Shown here: piece after piece, positions 1 to 11,491 of the stretch
Layout: every line of letters starts with the position of its first letter
How positions within the stretch are numbered: position 1 is the first letter of the stretch
Assembly: GCA_036172665.1 (NCBI GenBank)
Contig: CM069876.1
Span: 47,213,001 to 47,277,000, forward strand
DNA: 64,000 nucleotides
From: Prosopocoilus inquinatus
Taxonomy: Eukaryota; Arthropoda; Insecta; Coleoptera; Lucanidae
Direction of reading: 5' to 3'
Made by a program: the position numbers and the translations under genes
The notes under the pieces: model-generated
Told to the model about the DNA's origin: nothing
The model's input: the letters and a program-made list of their open reading frames with translations, nothing else
Databases searched by the model: none

Positions 1-152
1 ATTTTAAATCTCGATACGTGACAAGTTTGAAGCAGCACAAGTTAACGCACACCGGCGAGAAGCCGTACGGTTGTGATCTGTGCGATTATAAGTGCCGACA
101 AGTGGCACATTTGAGACTGCATAAAGCGACAATTTCACATCATATCAGTTGA
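1..152 (+). CDS. C2H2 zinc-finger array, 3' end only (unit 0)
   Basis: The last two fingers of an array that begins left of the window, read from base 3. The first keeps only its helix and His pair (LKQHKLTH) and is followed by a TGEKP linker. The last is a full C-x2-C-x12-H-x5-H finger of the CDLCDYKC type. The protein ends about 5 residues later at TGA 150-152. Its tail (ATISHHIS) differs from the HKLRAH ending of units 1, 2, 3, 19 and 20, so the 3' end has been replaced. It belongs to the same class as units 1-3. The role is inferred to be nuclear, sequence-specific DNA binding. No clear AATAAA follows within 100 bases. Confidence 0.8.
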   Translation, partial: FKSRYVTSLKQHKLTHTGEKPYGCDLCDYKCRQVAHLRLHKATISHHIS

Positions 153-1282
153 GTGCAAATGCGAGCGATTGTGCCTGTTTGATGGGCGTGGCTGGACTGT
201 CACGTGCTTTAAATGATTTTGATCGCAACTGAGTATAATAGTTATAACAAAATTAAATTTTTCTTTTTTTTTTTTTGTTTTTATCTTTTACTTGGATTAA
301 ATAGATTTGAGTTGTTTTTGGAGCGAGTTTGATTGACCTTTGAAATAGTACGGACTGCCTTCTAATAGTTTTTTAATCTTTTTATTGTTTTGTTTTTTAA
401 TTTTTAATTTATTTGGATTGAATAGAATCGAGTTCAGTTGTTAGGTCGACCTTGACTTTGGTGGAAATTCGCTTTAATCGCCTTTTAATATTTTTGCAAT
501 TTTATTTCTTACTTCAATTGAATACACTTAAGTAGAGTTCAGTTGAATTGAGCTGACCTTGAGATTTTTTTAACTTGACCTTACTTTTCATTCTTTTAAT
601 ATTTCTTTTCCTGAATTTTTTACTTGGGTTAGATCGGCTAGATATTGATATTTTTCTTAAATTTTTATCTACTTCAATATTTTAAATTTTAATTTTTTAG
701 TTTTTTTAGTTTTTATCTTTGGCTTGTATTAAATAGAGTTGAGTTAAGTTGTTGAAAACAATTGGTTGCCCTTGAGATAGTTTGAACTGCCCTCTAATGG
801 CGTTTTGATATTTTTATTGTTTTTTTTTTTTATTTTTAATTGTTTTTATTTTGGTTGAATAGAAACGAGTTGAGTTGTTGGGTTGACCCTGACATTGGAC
901 AGTGGAAATTCGCTTTAATTGTTTTTTTTTTAAATTTTTTTGCATTTTCAATTTTTGCTTCAATTGATTACAATTAAGTTGAGAGCATTTGAATTGCGCT
1001 GACCTTCAGATTTATTAATCTTCATTTCTTTTTACTTTTAATTTTTTTTAATATTTCTTTTCCTGAATTTTTTACTTGAGTTGGATTGGTATATTTTTTT
1101 TTTTATTTTTTTATTTGAAGTTATGAGTAAAAACATACTTTCTCACTATCTCGACTCACGGCTATCTCCAGATGTGAATCCACTTTATAAATGAATATGC
1201 AATTGACAATAATTTCATTAACTTTTTTTAATTTTTAAATTGAAAGTGTACCGAAATTTAACCAGACTGTTTTTTTTTTCAG
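153..1282. repeat. T-rich spacer with a ~435-bp tandem duplication
   Basis: There is no coding signal. Two diverged copies lie at about 273-630 and 711-1095. Landmarks such as CTGCCTTCTAAT (355) and GGAAATTCGCTTTA (463) recur about 435 bases later at 787 and 903. Both carry GGTTGACC or GACCTTGA, the complement of the TCAAGGTCAACCC repeat found on the other strand elsewhere in the window. The right end is the intron leading to unit 1, with a polypyrimidine tract just before the acceptor at 1281-1282. Confidence 0.55.
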
Positions 1283-2657
1283 GCGTGAATGGATTTACAA
1301 GCAAGCTGAAACCGCTGACAGGAAAACGTGTGGGATATGCGATTCTAAATTTGCATCTCCTCAGTCCCTGCGACGTCATATCATGATACATACTGGTGAG
1401 AAGCCGTTCAGTTGTGATCTTTGCGAATTCAAGTGCCGACACCCTGGAAACTTGAAACACCACAAGTTAACCCATACCGGCGAGAAGCCGCTCTGTTGTG
1501 ATCTCTGCGAATATAAATGCCGATTAATTGGACGCTTGAAACAGCACCAGTTGACGCACACCGGCGAGAAACCGTTCAGTTGCGACCTATGCGGCACTAA
1601 ATTCGGAAGAATCCTAACTTTGAAAAGGCACAAGTTAACTCACATCGATGCGAAACCGTTGAGCTGCGATCTGTGCGATTATAAATGTCGAAGAACTGAA
1701 CAGTTGAAGAAGCACAAGTTAAAGCACACCGATGAGAAGCCGCTGAGTTGTGACCTATGCGATTTTAAGTGCAGGAGAATTGGTAACTTGAGAAGGCACA
1801 AGTTAAGCCACACGGACGAGAAGCCTTTCAGTTGTGACCTGTGCGATCACAAATGCCGTGTATTTGAAAACTTGAAGAAGCACAAGTTGACGCACACCGA
1901 CGAGAAGCCGTGCAGTTGCGATCTATGCGATTATAAGTGCCGAACGGTTGAAAACTTGAAGCAACACAAGTTAACGCACACCGACGAGAAGCCGCTTAGT
2001 TGTGACCTGTGCGATTATAAGTGTCGGAAAACCGGAAACTTGAGAAGGCACAAGTTGACTCACGTCGAGGCGAAGCCGTTCAGTTGCGAGCTGTGCGATT
2101 ATAAGTGCCGAAGAATTGAGCATTTGAAGAACCACATGGTAACGCACACCGACGAGAAGCCGCTGAGTTGTAATCTATGCGATTATAGATGCCGACAAGT
2201 TGTGCACTTAAAGAGGCACATGTTAAAGCACACAGACGAGAAGACCGTGAGTTGCGATCAATGCGATTATAAATGCTGGAAGGTTGAACAATTGAAAAGG
2301 CACAAATTAAGCCACACGGGCGAGAAGCATCTCAGTTGTGATCTGTGCGATTACAAATGCCGAAGAAATGAGAACTTGAAAGCGCACAAGTTAACGCACA
2401 CCGGCGAGAAACCGTTCAGCTGTGATCTATGCGATTCTAAATTCCGACAAATTGGTCACTTGAAGCAGCACAAGCTAACACACACCGGCGAGAAGCCATT
2501 AAGTTGTGATGTATGCGATTATAAGTGCCGGAGAATTGAACAGTTGAGAATGCATAAGCTTACGCATAACGACGAGAAGCCGTTAGGTTGTGATCTTTGC
2601 GATTTCAAATGCCAAACTACTTATGACTTGAAAAGGCACAAGTTAAGAGCACACTGA
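1283..2657 (+). CDS. C2H2 zinc-finger protein terminal exon, 16 fingers (unit 1)
   Basis: An open reading frame of 457 codons plus stop. It starts at a T-tract/CAG acceptor, the first G completing a codon begun in an earlier exon (phase 2). The start REWIYK aligns with the starts of all other units. Finger 1 (CGICDSKF) is a canonical Phe finger; most of fingers 2-16 have Cys in place of Phe (C-x2-C-D-Y-K-C), with Phe kept in fingers 4 and 14. Linkers are TGEKP or TDEKP. It ends LKRHKLRAH, TGA. The first in-frame Met (1383) lies inside finger 1, so translation must start upstream. AATAAA is at 2789-2794. Expected to be a nuclear DNA-binding protein; target and partners are unknown. Confidence 0.9.
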
Positions 2658-3244
2658 TGAGAAGCCGGCATGAGATTCTTTAATCGCTGATTAAATGAAA
2701 CGAATGATTGTCGAGGCCTCCTTGATTAAATTTACGTTTAATCGCAGGTGGCGCTGGTGAATAATCTTGTATGTTTAATCTTTGATTTAATAAAACATCG
2801 AGTTGGGTTTGTTTAAATTTTCGGGAGTTAACAGTTCAATGTTTAATGTAACATTATAATTTTTTTTTTATTTTTAACAGTGTACCTATTTGAATTATAC
2901 ATACATATAATTAGTTTAATTTTTTTTTAAATTTTCTACCAGGATTGTGAGAGTCAAATCCAAATTTGAAAACAAAAAAAAATAAATAAATTAGTATCTT
3001 TTGACTTGTTTTATTTCGATTCTGCAATCAGGAAACTTTTGGGGACTTTTTTTTGACAAAAAATTATTCTCGTCGCCTTTAGCGCAGGCAACCACAGATA
3101 CAAACGTCTGTTCATTGGTTGATCTGTCGTAAAAAGTCGAATGTAGACATAATGAAGTATTTGGAGAACTGTTTTATGTACTTTCTACGCCATCTTGTAA
3201 CTGTGGGGAAACAATTGAAATAAAAAAATCATCTCAAACGTCAA
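2658..3244. other. 3' flank of unit 1 and spacer
   Basis: Poly(A) signal AATAAA at 2789-2794, then AT-rich DNA with homopolymer tracts. I see no gene or repeat family here. Confidence 0.5.
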
Positions 3245-3830
3245 CGGTCACGAATCGTAGTTCGACAGGTATACACATAGATGGCGCTGACATACAAAAA
3301 TTTCGTTTTTTCATTTGAAATTTTGTGTCGAAGACGCGACGGCGACTAATCGTAGTTCGACAAAATACTCACAGATGGCGCTCACATTACACAAATTTCG
3401 CTTAAATTACACATAGAGGGCGCTGACATAACAAAATCTCGTTCTTTTATTTCGAATTTCGAGCCGACGCGACGGCGACCAATCGTAGTTCGACAAGAAA
3501 ACACATAGATGGCGCTGACATAACAAAATCTTTATTTTTTTATTTCGAATTTCGAGTCGACGCGACGGCGACCAATTGTAGTTCGTCAGGAATACATATA
3601 GATGGCGCCCGCATAACAAAATCTCGTTTTTGCATTTCGAATTTCGCGCCGATGAACGGCGCGATGGCGACGAATCGTAAATCGACAAAATACTCGTAGA
3701 TGGCGCTCACATTATACAAATCTTGTTTTTTCATTTCAAATTTCGTGCCGACTCGACGGCGACAAATCTTAGTTCAACAGAAATGCACATAGATGGCGCT
3801 GACATAACAAAATCTCGTCTTTTTTAATAC
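3245..3830. repeat. Tandem ~90-125 bp repeat with seven AGATGGCGCT-type motifs
   Basis: Repeats combine ACACATAGATGGCGCTGACA, a T-rich stretch ending in TTTCGAATTTCG, and GACGCGACGGCGACCAATCG. The AGATGGCGCT core, or a one-base variant, sits at 3279, 3373, 3415, 3507, 3600, 3698 and 3791. It resembles the AGRKGGCGC core bound by CTCF, which I note as a resemblance only. Minus-strand open frames here are by-products of the repeat. Confidence 0.7.
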
Positions 3831-3937
3831 CTACTCAAAACGCATCAAAACTGTCAAAAAATGTCGGTAATGTCTTGTTGATTTCTGAATTATTTTTTTC
3901 TTATGTATTGACAAAATTAACGAGCCTTTTTTTTCAG

Positions 3938-5147
3938 GCCCGAGTGGATCGGGAAAGACGAAATCGTAAACGGAAGGACGTGTCGGATATGCGATTCTAG
4001 ATTCGCCTCCCGTCAGTCCTTGCGACAACACATTTTGATACACACCGGCGAGAAGCCGTTCAGTTGCGACCTGTGCGAATACAAGTGCCGGCAAATCGGA
4101 CGCTTGAAAAAGCACAGGCTGACGCACACCGGAGAGAAACCGTTCAACTGTGACATTTGCGACACGAAATTCCGAGGAAGCGAAACTCTGAAGAGGCACA
4201 AGTTAACTCACGTCGACGCGAAACCGCTGAGTTGCGAGCTGTGCGATTATAAATGCCGAAGGATTGAGCACTTGAAGAAGCACAAGTTAAGACACTGCGA
4301 CGAGAAGCCGCTGAGTTGTGACCTATGCGATTACAAGTGCCAGCAAATCGAACGCTTGAAAAGTCACGCGTTGACGCACACGGACGAGAAGCCCGTGAGC
4401 TGCGATGTATGCGATTATAAATGCCGGAGGCTCGAACACTTGAAGAGGCACAAGTTGAGCCACACGGACGAGAAGCCTTTCAATTGTGATCTGTGCGATT
4501 ATAAAGGGCGAAGAATTGAGAACTTGAAAAAGCACAAGCTAACGCACACCGACGAGAAGCCGTACAGTTGTGATCTGTGCGATTATAAATGCCGACAAAT
4601 CGGACACTTGAAACAGCATAAGTTTACGCACACCGGGGAAAAGCCGTTGAGTTGTGACGTATGCGATTATAAGTGCCGAAGAGTTGAACGCTTGAGAAAG
4701 CACAAGTTAAAGCACACCGACGAGAAACCGTACAGTTGTGATCTATGCGATTTTAAAGCCCAGGAAATTGGAAGCTTGAGACAGCACAAATCTAAGCACA
4801 CCGACGACAAGCCGTATCAGTGTGATCAATGCGAGTATAAATGCCGTCAGATTGGGAACTTGAAGCAGCACAAGATAATACACGACGACGAGAAGTCGTT
4901 CGGTTGCGATCTTTGCGATTATAAGTGCCGGCATTTCGTCAGTTTGAAGCGGCACAAGCTGATACACACCGGCGAGAAACCGTACAATTGCGATCTGTGC
5001 GATTATAAATGCCGACAATTCGTCAGCTTGAAACAGCATAGGTTCACGCACAGCGACGAGAAGCCGTTCAGTTGTGACCTTTGCGATTTCAAGTGCCGTT
5101 GCCCTAAGACCTTGAGAAAGCACAAGTTAAGGGCACATTTAAATTAA
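3938..5147 (+). CDS. C2H2 zinc-finger protein terminal exon, 14 fingers (unit 2)
   Basis: 402 residues from acceptor TTTTTTTTCAG|G, starting PEWIGK. Finger 1 is CRICDSRF, followed by 13 fingers mostly of CDLCDYKC type, ending LRKHKLRAHLN before TAA. Finger 7 has Gly (DYKG) and finger 10 Ala (DFKA) at the core position where others have Cys; all zinc ligands are intact. Helix contact residues vary from finger to finger (for example RRIEH, RQIGN, RHFVS), so the array could specify a long composite site. The first in-frame Met (ATG, R-Q-H context near 4020) is inside finger 1. AATAAA is at 5171-5176. Same class and orientation as unit 1. Confidence 0.9.
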
Positions 5148-5577
5148 TGCTAACTTAGCCAGTACGTAAAAATAAAATTATAAGAAGTTCAACCTTTTTT
5201 TTTACTTGAGTGTTAGCGCTCTCTTTTCCTGTGTTACATTTTTATTATTCACTAAAAATCTGCTCAATACTAAAAATTGCTTGCTGATTGTTGCGCCCTT
5301 TCGGATCTGCGCCCCTGGCGCAGGCCCTAGCTACGGTGCTGTTCACCGCGCATGTCATTTGTTCAATGCGCATGCTCGTGATCGCACGATCAACGTACGT
5401 TACGGTTTTTCGAGCAGTTGGAACAAAGCTAAATGCGTAGAATGGAGGTTTGAACATAACTTAATGCTAACAAGTTGAAAGTTCGTCTTAACAACTGCAA
5501 CCGCTCGCGCACTTGTTTTAAATTTGGCGAACTGAAACTGAAAACGTACGGAAATCTAAAGGCACTCTTTGTTACAG
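5148..5577. other. 3' flank of unit 2 and intron before unit 3
   Basis: Poly(A) signal at 5171-5176. A GC-richer patch at about 5290-5420 has no recognisable coding or RNA signature. The unit 3 acceptor is the weaker TTGTTACAG, with a poor pyrimidine tract. Confidence 0.45.
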
Positions 5578-6034
5578 GCGTAATCGGATTTCTAAGGCCG
5601 GACCTGTAAAAGGAAAAAAGACATTCGAGTGTTGGATATGCGATAGCAAATTTGCATCTCGTAAGTCCTTGCGCAAGCACATGTTGATACATGCCGGCGT
5701 AAAGCCGCTCAGTTGTGATCGTTGCGAATACAAATGCATAGAACGCACGAGCTTGAAAAGGCACAAGCTAACGCACACCGGCGAGAAACCCTTCAGCTGT
5801 GAGCTTTGCGAATATAAGTGCCGACAAATCGGACACTTGAATCGCCATAAGCTAACGCACACCGGCGAGAAACCGGTCAGTTGTGATCTCTGCGATTACA
5901 AATGCCGAGAATCTGGACAGTTGAAATGCCACAAGTTGAAGCACACCGGCGAGAAGCCGTTCGGTTGTGATCTGTGCGGCTACAAATGCTGCAGCCTTAG
6001 GACCCTGAAAAGGCACAAGTTAAGAGCACACTGA
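5578..6034 (+). CDS. C2H2 zinc-finger protein terminal exon, 5 fingers (unit 3)
   Basis: The shortest intact unit: 151 residues starting RNRISKAG. Finger 1 is CWICDSKF, fingers 2-5 are Cys-core type, and it ends LKRHKLRAH, TGA. The N-terminal basic RxRISK start matches RKRISK of unit 21. All five fingers keep C2H2 ligands and the frame is clean, so this is a short array rather than a broken one. It probably arose by loss of internal fingers through unequal recombination. The first in-frame Met is within finger 1. AATAAA is at 6102-6107. Only 249 bases separate it from unit 4, the closest spacing in the locus. Confidence 0.87.
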
Positions 6035-6283
6035 TGAGAGGATTGATTATTTACTAATCGTTCAGTTTATTCATGTACATGAAATTTAAAAAAAAATGTA
6101 AAATAAAGTGAAAACAGAAATGCAATGAATTTTTCTCAGAGGTCTGCTGCTTCGTTTGTTTACTGAAATATTTTCTTAGATGGAAACAATTATTTATTAC
6201 AGCGCCAATCATAAAAAAAAATTAATAAATGAATGCTTTTTTTAATGTAGTTCCGAATGACGTTAAAGCCATTTTTATTTCAG

Positions 6284-7127
6284 ATGCACCGGGATTTCAA
6301 AACTTAGGCTAATTTTGGATAATACGACGTCGAATTCTCTCGAATATAAACCCGACTACGCATTGCTAAGCGATGACGTGAAGCAATTCGTCTGCAAATG
6401 CCAGTTTCGCGGAAGATTCAGGAGGCACATCTTGAAACACTCCGGCGATAAGCCGTTCGTCTGCGATCGTTGCGGTCACGAGTGCCGGGAGGCCGCGAGT
6501 TTGAAACCGCACGCGCGAAATCACACCGGCGAGAAACCGTTCAGTTGCGAAGCGTGCGCTAAAAAATTCAAGCGCGCTGCTTGTTTGAAAAGACACCTGT
6601 TGATACACACCGGCGGCAAGGACTTTGTTTGTGATGTGTGCGGTCACAGGAGTCGGCGAGCGTCGGATCTGCAGCTCCACTTGGCCACGCATAACAGCGA
6701 AAAGCCGATCGGGTGCGCCCTTTGCGATTTCAAATGCGCCAGACGTTCGTACCTGAGGAAGCACATGATGACGCACACCGGCGAGAAAAACTACAAGTGC
6801 CACGTTTGCAGTTACGAATGCAATCAACTTGCGAACCTGAGGTTGCACTTGTTAACGCACACCGACGAGAGGCCTTTTAAGTGCGTGCACTGCGATTACA
6901 CGTGCAAGACAGGCAGGTATTTGAAATTGCACATGCGAGTGCACTCGGATGAAAAACCGTTTAAGTGCGACCTTTGCGAATACGAGTCGAAATTTCAGGG
7001 TAACTTACAGAAACATAAGCAGTCGCATGAGAAACTGTTCAAGTGTAATATTTGTGAACGCACGTTTAAGTTGGCCAAGGAACTAAGGAAACATGTGTTG
7101 ACACATGTTAAGGATGATGTATTGTAG
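6284..7127 (+). CDS. C2H2 zinc-finger protein terminal exon, 8 fingers plus one damaged (unit 4)
   Basis: 280 residues from ATTTCAG|A, starting CTGISKLR. First member of the linker class: residues about 10-40 include KPDYALLSDDVKQF, shared in diverged form with units 5, 6, 15 and 16. The first finger is damaged: VCKCQF has one residue between the Cys pair instead of two, and the loop is short. Eight normal fingers follow, including CAKKF, CDFKC, CHVCSYEC, CDYTCKTGRYLKLHMRVH and a final CNICERTF. There is no in-frame ATG before the fingers; TTG 6315 would be the only near-cognate start. AATAAA is at 7143-7148. A 500-bp MITE starts 124 bases after the stop. Confidence 0.87.
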
Positions 7128-7250
7128 TGTTTGTGTTTGTGAAATAAAACAGAAAAAATGCAAAAAATAGTCAAATGCGTTAGAAAATATTAAACTGCCT
7201 TCAAAAATATAAAACTCAACGAATCAGAAAAATAATAGGTCAACTGTAAT

Positions 7251-7749
7251 ACAGGGTGTAACTTTAATAAGGGGCCAAACTTTAAGGGCCAGTTCCTCAC
7301 ACCGCAATATGAAAAAAAGTTTCTATAAACATAGGTCCGCAAACGCATAGTTTCTGAGATATACCAAAATCATCGTAGGCAGCCACGATTTCATATTTGA
7401 AATCTCATAACTTTCCCGAACAACTTTCCCAAGTAACATTTCCGCGTATCTTGAAAAATAAAGGTACTTTACTCTTACGTCGATTTCAAACATTTCGATC
7501 TCCTCGGTATACGACGATAGATATTCAAATTTTGACAAGTGTATTTTAGGTTTGGGAAGATGCGGGAACTTTCGTAAAGAATAAATTTTTCTGAGAAATC
7601 GATAACAAAAAAGTTTCCCAATTTTTTTCCGGACCCTGTATCTCGGAAACTATGCGCTTGCCGACGTATGTTTATATGAACTTTTTCTCATAATTCGACG
7701 TGAGGAACCAGCCCTTGACGTTTATCGCCTCATAAAAGTTACACCCTGT
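7251..7749. mobile_element. MITE, ~500 bp, long terminal inverted repeats (copy 1)
   Basis: Starts ACAGGGTGTAACTTT and ends AAAGTTACACCCTGT. Beyond the tips, roughly 115 bases at each end are imperfect inverted complements. A second copy of almost the same length is at 59541-60040. It is flanked by AT/TA bases, consistent with a TA-type target duplication. The minus-strand frame at 7323-7538 shows no transposase motif. Confidence 0.8.
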
Positions 7750-8027
7750 ATATTGGCTTCTTTATTGCATTGCTCCCCTCCTTCTCTTATCGGTGTCCTT
7801 CCCCAGCACGGTCAACTGAACCTATCTTTCGATTTCTCGTCGTCTTTTTTTCCCTTATTTGACAGCTTGTTGCTTTTGACGTTAACAACGTCGCTAATAT
7901 ACAGTGAAATGTCGTTAAACGGTAACAGACTTACTTATATTCATCTTAGTTTAAGTCGACTTTCTTTTTTTAAAATTTTTATTTATTTATTTGTATCAAA
8001 AAAATATTACAAGCAATTTCGTTACAG

Positions 8028-8892
8028 ATACGCTGGAATTTCTAAATCTGCAATGGGACCTGAACAAAACAAGCGCGGCTCTCTTTCTCATTTTGATTGT
8101 GAACAGAAACTCGATTGCGCATGGTTAAGTGATGACGTGAAGCTGCTCGAATACGATCCTTGCGATTACAAATTCCAACCAATCGCAAGCATGGAGGCCC
8201 AACCCAAAAAGAAAAGGCCTCTCAGCTGTCAGGTTTGCGAACACGAAGCATCGAACGGCGAAGATTTAAAAAGGCACATGTTAACACACACCGACGAAAT
8301 GCGCCGCTTCGTCTGCGACCGTTGCGCGTACAAGTGCAACGCGGACTCGGTTTTGAAGAAGCACATGCGCAAGCACACCGGCGAGAAACCGTTCGCTTGC
8401 GATCTGTGCGCTAAGAAATTTAACATCCTCGGAAACATGAAAAGGCACAGGCTGACGCACACCGGCGAGAAAAAGTTCGTTTGCGACGCGTGCGGTTACA
8501 AGAGTTATTGTTCGGGGAACCTGAAGCTCCATTTGGCGACGCACAGAACCGAAAAGGCGATTGGCTGTGCCGTTTGCGATTTTAAATGCGCCAGACCTGC
8601 CTACCTGAAGAAGCACATGCTGACGCACACCGGCGAGAAAAACTACAAGTGCCATCTCTGCGCTTACGAATGCAATCGATCCGGCAATTTACGGGCGCAC
8701 TTGTCCACGCACACCGACGAGAGGCCTTTTAAGTGCGGGCGTTGCAAATACACGAGCAAGACGGCCCGGTATTTAAAGCTGCACATGCGCGTGCATTCCG
8801 ATGAGAAGCCGTTTAAATGTAAACATTGCAAATACGCGTCTAAGTTTGGAGGTAACTTACAGAAATATTTGACAACGCACTGGAAGGAGTAG
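8028..8892 (+). CDS. C2H2 zinc-finger protein terminal exon, 8 fingers, last one impaired (unit 5)
   Basis: 287 residues from GTTACAG|A, starting YAGISKSA. A linker of about 65 residues has DCAWLSDDVKLLE, YKFQPIAS and a basic PKKKRP stretch that could serve as a nuclear localisation signal. Eight fingers follow: CQVC, CDRC, CDLCAKKF, CDAC, CAVC, CHLC, CGRC, CKHC. In the last finger the first zinc His is Tyr (LQKYLTTH; unit 6 has LQKHLTTH), so it probably does not fold normally. The frame stays open upstream to about 7753, but that stretch is intron. AATAAA is at 8919-8924. Closest relative is unit 6, including the 3' flank. Confidence 0.88.
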
Positions 8893-9250
8893 TAGTCGTA
8901 GTTCTAAGCAAAAAGTTAAATAAAAAAATAAAAGAAAAAATGTTAAAAAAATAACAACCAATGCCAAGGTCAACCCAACCCAAACAAACAGCGTGAGGAA
9001 GGCCAATCAAACTTATCTCCATCCGACTTAATGAGAAACAAAATAAAAAAAACGAGAAAGAGAATGATGAAACGAGGCTCTCAAAAAAAACACTAACCTT
9101 CCCCCTCCCCCAAAATAAAAAAAATAAATAAAACTCAATTGCAATTAAGTCCAACCCTAGTAAATTTAACCTAACTCTCCATAACAAGAGATCGAAAACT
9201 TAAACGGAACTTAAAGTTCAAAAAAATAATAAAAGTTAAAAACAACAAAC
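8893..9250. repeat. 3' flank shared with unit 6
   Basis: About 300 bases after unit 5 match those after unit 6 (12345-12745). Shared stretches include an AAGGTCAACCCAACC segment, a C-rich run, and ATTAAGTCCAACCCTAGTAA. Units 5 and 6 were therefore duplicated together with their 3' DNA. Confidence 0.6.
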
Positions 9251-10850
9251 ACTTTTGGTTAAAAATTCGATTCGATTTGTTGTTGTGTTAATTTTATAAA
9301 AAAAAATTATTTTAATCTCATATCATCTTCGTCGGCGATCATCTTTTTTTAATTCCTCATTCGTCTTTATTTCATTTAATTTGCAAAATAATCAATTAAT
9401 AGAGCTTTGTTTTTTTTTAAATAGATTTCATTTGTTTTGTGTTCATTTTTTGAACTACCATGTATCATTATTTGTTTGATTTTATTTGACTTGGTTTTAT
9501 TTTTAATTATCAATTGTTCTTCTATTGTTTTTTTTTTGATTACTGAATCTGAGTTTATTCGATCGATCGCCATTTTGATTTTATTTGACTAGTTGGATTT
9601 ATTTTTAATTATCAATCATGATCGTCTATTGTTTATTTTTTGATTACTCCATCTGAGTTTATTTGATCGATCGGCATTTTGTTTCGTCTTTTGTTTTTTA
9701 TTTGATTTGACTTTCTTTTGTTTTTTTTTCAATTATTGATCGCCCTGTTTCCTTAATAAATATTTATATTACAGATTGTTCTTCGAATCGTTTCAAAGTT
9801 TGTCAATTTCTAAATCAATTTGACTTAATTTCATTTAATTTTTAATATAATCGATTGATGGCTCGTTGTCTTTTTCAAATTTATTTCATTTGTTTTGTTC
9901 TTGCTTTTAAATTATCAAATAATCGCCTTGTTTTTTCTTTTGTCTTCGGTTTGATTTTATTTGACACGAATTTTTTATATTTTTTTATTATCAGTTGATT
10001 GCCTTTTCTTTTTTTTAAAAAACGTTTTAAGTTTATTTTATTTTACTTTTTTTTATCCGGTCGATTGATCATCGACATTTTTGGCCTTGACTTATTTTAC
10101 TCATTTTATTTTATTTACTTTATTTTTGAATTATTAAATTTAATTAAGTTTTTGATACTGATGAAAGTCAGTATTTACGTCGATTTGACTTATTGAGTTT
10201 TACAAGATTCTTATCTTCCTCGACGATCGTCTTTTGTTTCGTCTCGTCGATTTGACTTTATTTTGTTTTTTTTTTTTTAATTATTATTGATTGCCCCGCT
10301 TCTTTAGTAGTTACAGATTATTCTTCGAATAGTTTCAAAAATTGTCAATTTTTAAATCAATTTGACTTTATTTTATTTATTTTTTAATATAATCGATTGA
10401 TGGATGCTTGTTTTTTTCTTTTAATCGATTTCATTTGTTTCGTTTCCGCTTTTAAATTATCAACTAATCACCTTGTGCTTTCTTTACTCTTCGGTTTGAT
10501 TTTATTTGACACGATTTTTTTTTTATTATCAATTGATCGTCTTTTGTTTGTTTTTTTTATACGATTTAAGATTATTTTATTTCAGATTTTAATTCCGTCG
10601 ATTGATCATCGACATTTTTGACTCTGACTTCATTTTATTTATTTTATTTTTTTAATTATTAAATCGAGTTAAATTTTTGATTCCGACGAAAGTCAATTTT
10701 TACATGGATTTGACTTATTGAGTTTTACAAGATTTTTATTTTCGTCCTGTCTTATTCGACGATCGCCTTTTGTTTTTGTTTTATTCGACTTGTAACTAAC
10801 AGTATTTTAGAAGTATTTTGATTTTGACAATCAATTGAACGTTTTTTTTT
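9251..10850. repeat. T-rich spacer with ~540-bp tandem duplication
   Basis: Two copies start near 9720 and 10260. Both contain TTACAGATT-TTCTTCGAAT, a GTCAATTTxTAAATCAATTTG stretch and TAATATAATCGATTGATGG, in the same order. TTTGATTTTATTTGAC and ATCGATCG recur throughout. Plus-strand frames here are Phe/Leu/Ile-rich products of base composition, not genes. Confidence 0.6.
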
Positions 10851-11491
10851 TTTAAATCTTTTATTCGAGCTGGCTGCCGATTTAAAATTATTTGTAAATC
10901 TTTTCCTTCCTTTTATAAACTATTCAGATAGGCCTCCAATAAACAAGACTTAACAACTCCAATACCCCTGGAGGTTCATTGACCACCCAGCCGACCCCTA
11001 AAGGTTCACCGACCCCTTTCAAGTCTTCGTCCCCGTGGGAAACCTCGAGTAAAAAATGTGATAAATCGTCTTTCAGCCAAAATTAAATTAAAGTTTAAAA
11101 AAGTAATTTTTTTTTAAAAAGAGAAAAGCGATTATTATTTAAGATTTCAAATATGTATCAAAATACCAACTGTTCCATTAAGAAAAATAAAATTTCTGTT
11201 TATTTTTCAGTCATGTGATGTTCATTTGTTTTTTTTTTTGTAAACGTCAGCGAAAACTTTGAATCAGTCTGCAGAAGTTTTGTAATAAACATTTCTTCCG
11301 AAGTTCAAAGACAAAAAAGTTAGAAGGGGTGGGAATTCTCGCGTAGCCACGCTGTACAGTGAAACCTCGTTAAATATCTTAGTTTGAGTTGACGTTTTTT
11401 CAAACAATTACTATTTTTTTTTTCTTGTTTTAATTCATTAGGGGTATTATTTATTTGTGCTAAAAAAAAATTACAGACAGTTTCGTTTCAG
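10851..11491. other. Spacer and intron before unit 6
   Basis: AT-rich, with a C-rich patch at about 10960-11045. I see no gene. The unit 6 acceptor ends CGTTTCAG. Confidence 0.4.

Noticed and set aside
3407..3734. Minus-strand frames in the tandem repeat near 3.5 kb
   Set aside because: Their repeated SRRLEIRNKK-like content follows the DNA repeat, with no family resemblance.
5206..5478. Plus-strand frame of 90 codons after unit 2
   Set aside because: No domain, no relation to other units, and no copy elsewhere in the locus.
7323..7538. Minus-strand frame conserved in both copies of the 500-bp MITE (also 59565-59828)
   Set aside because: The whole element is duplicated, so protein similarity is expected; no transposase motif and it crosses the inverted repeats.
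7753..8027. N-terminal extension of unit 5 from 7753
   Set aside because: It starts in MITE-flanking DNA, is hydrophobic and T-rich, and stops resembling other units exactly at the acceptor.
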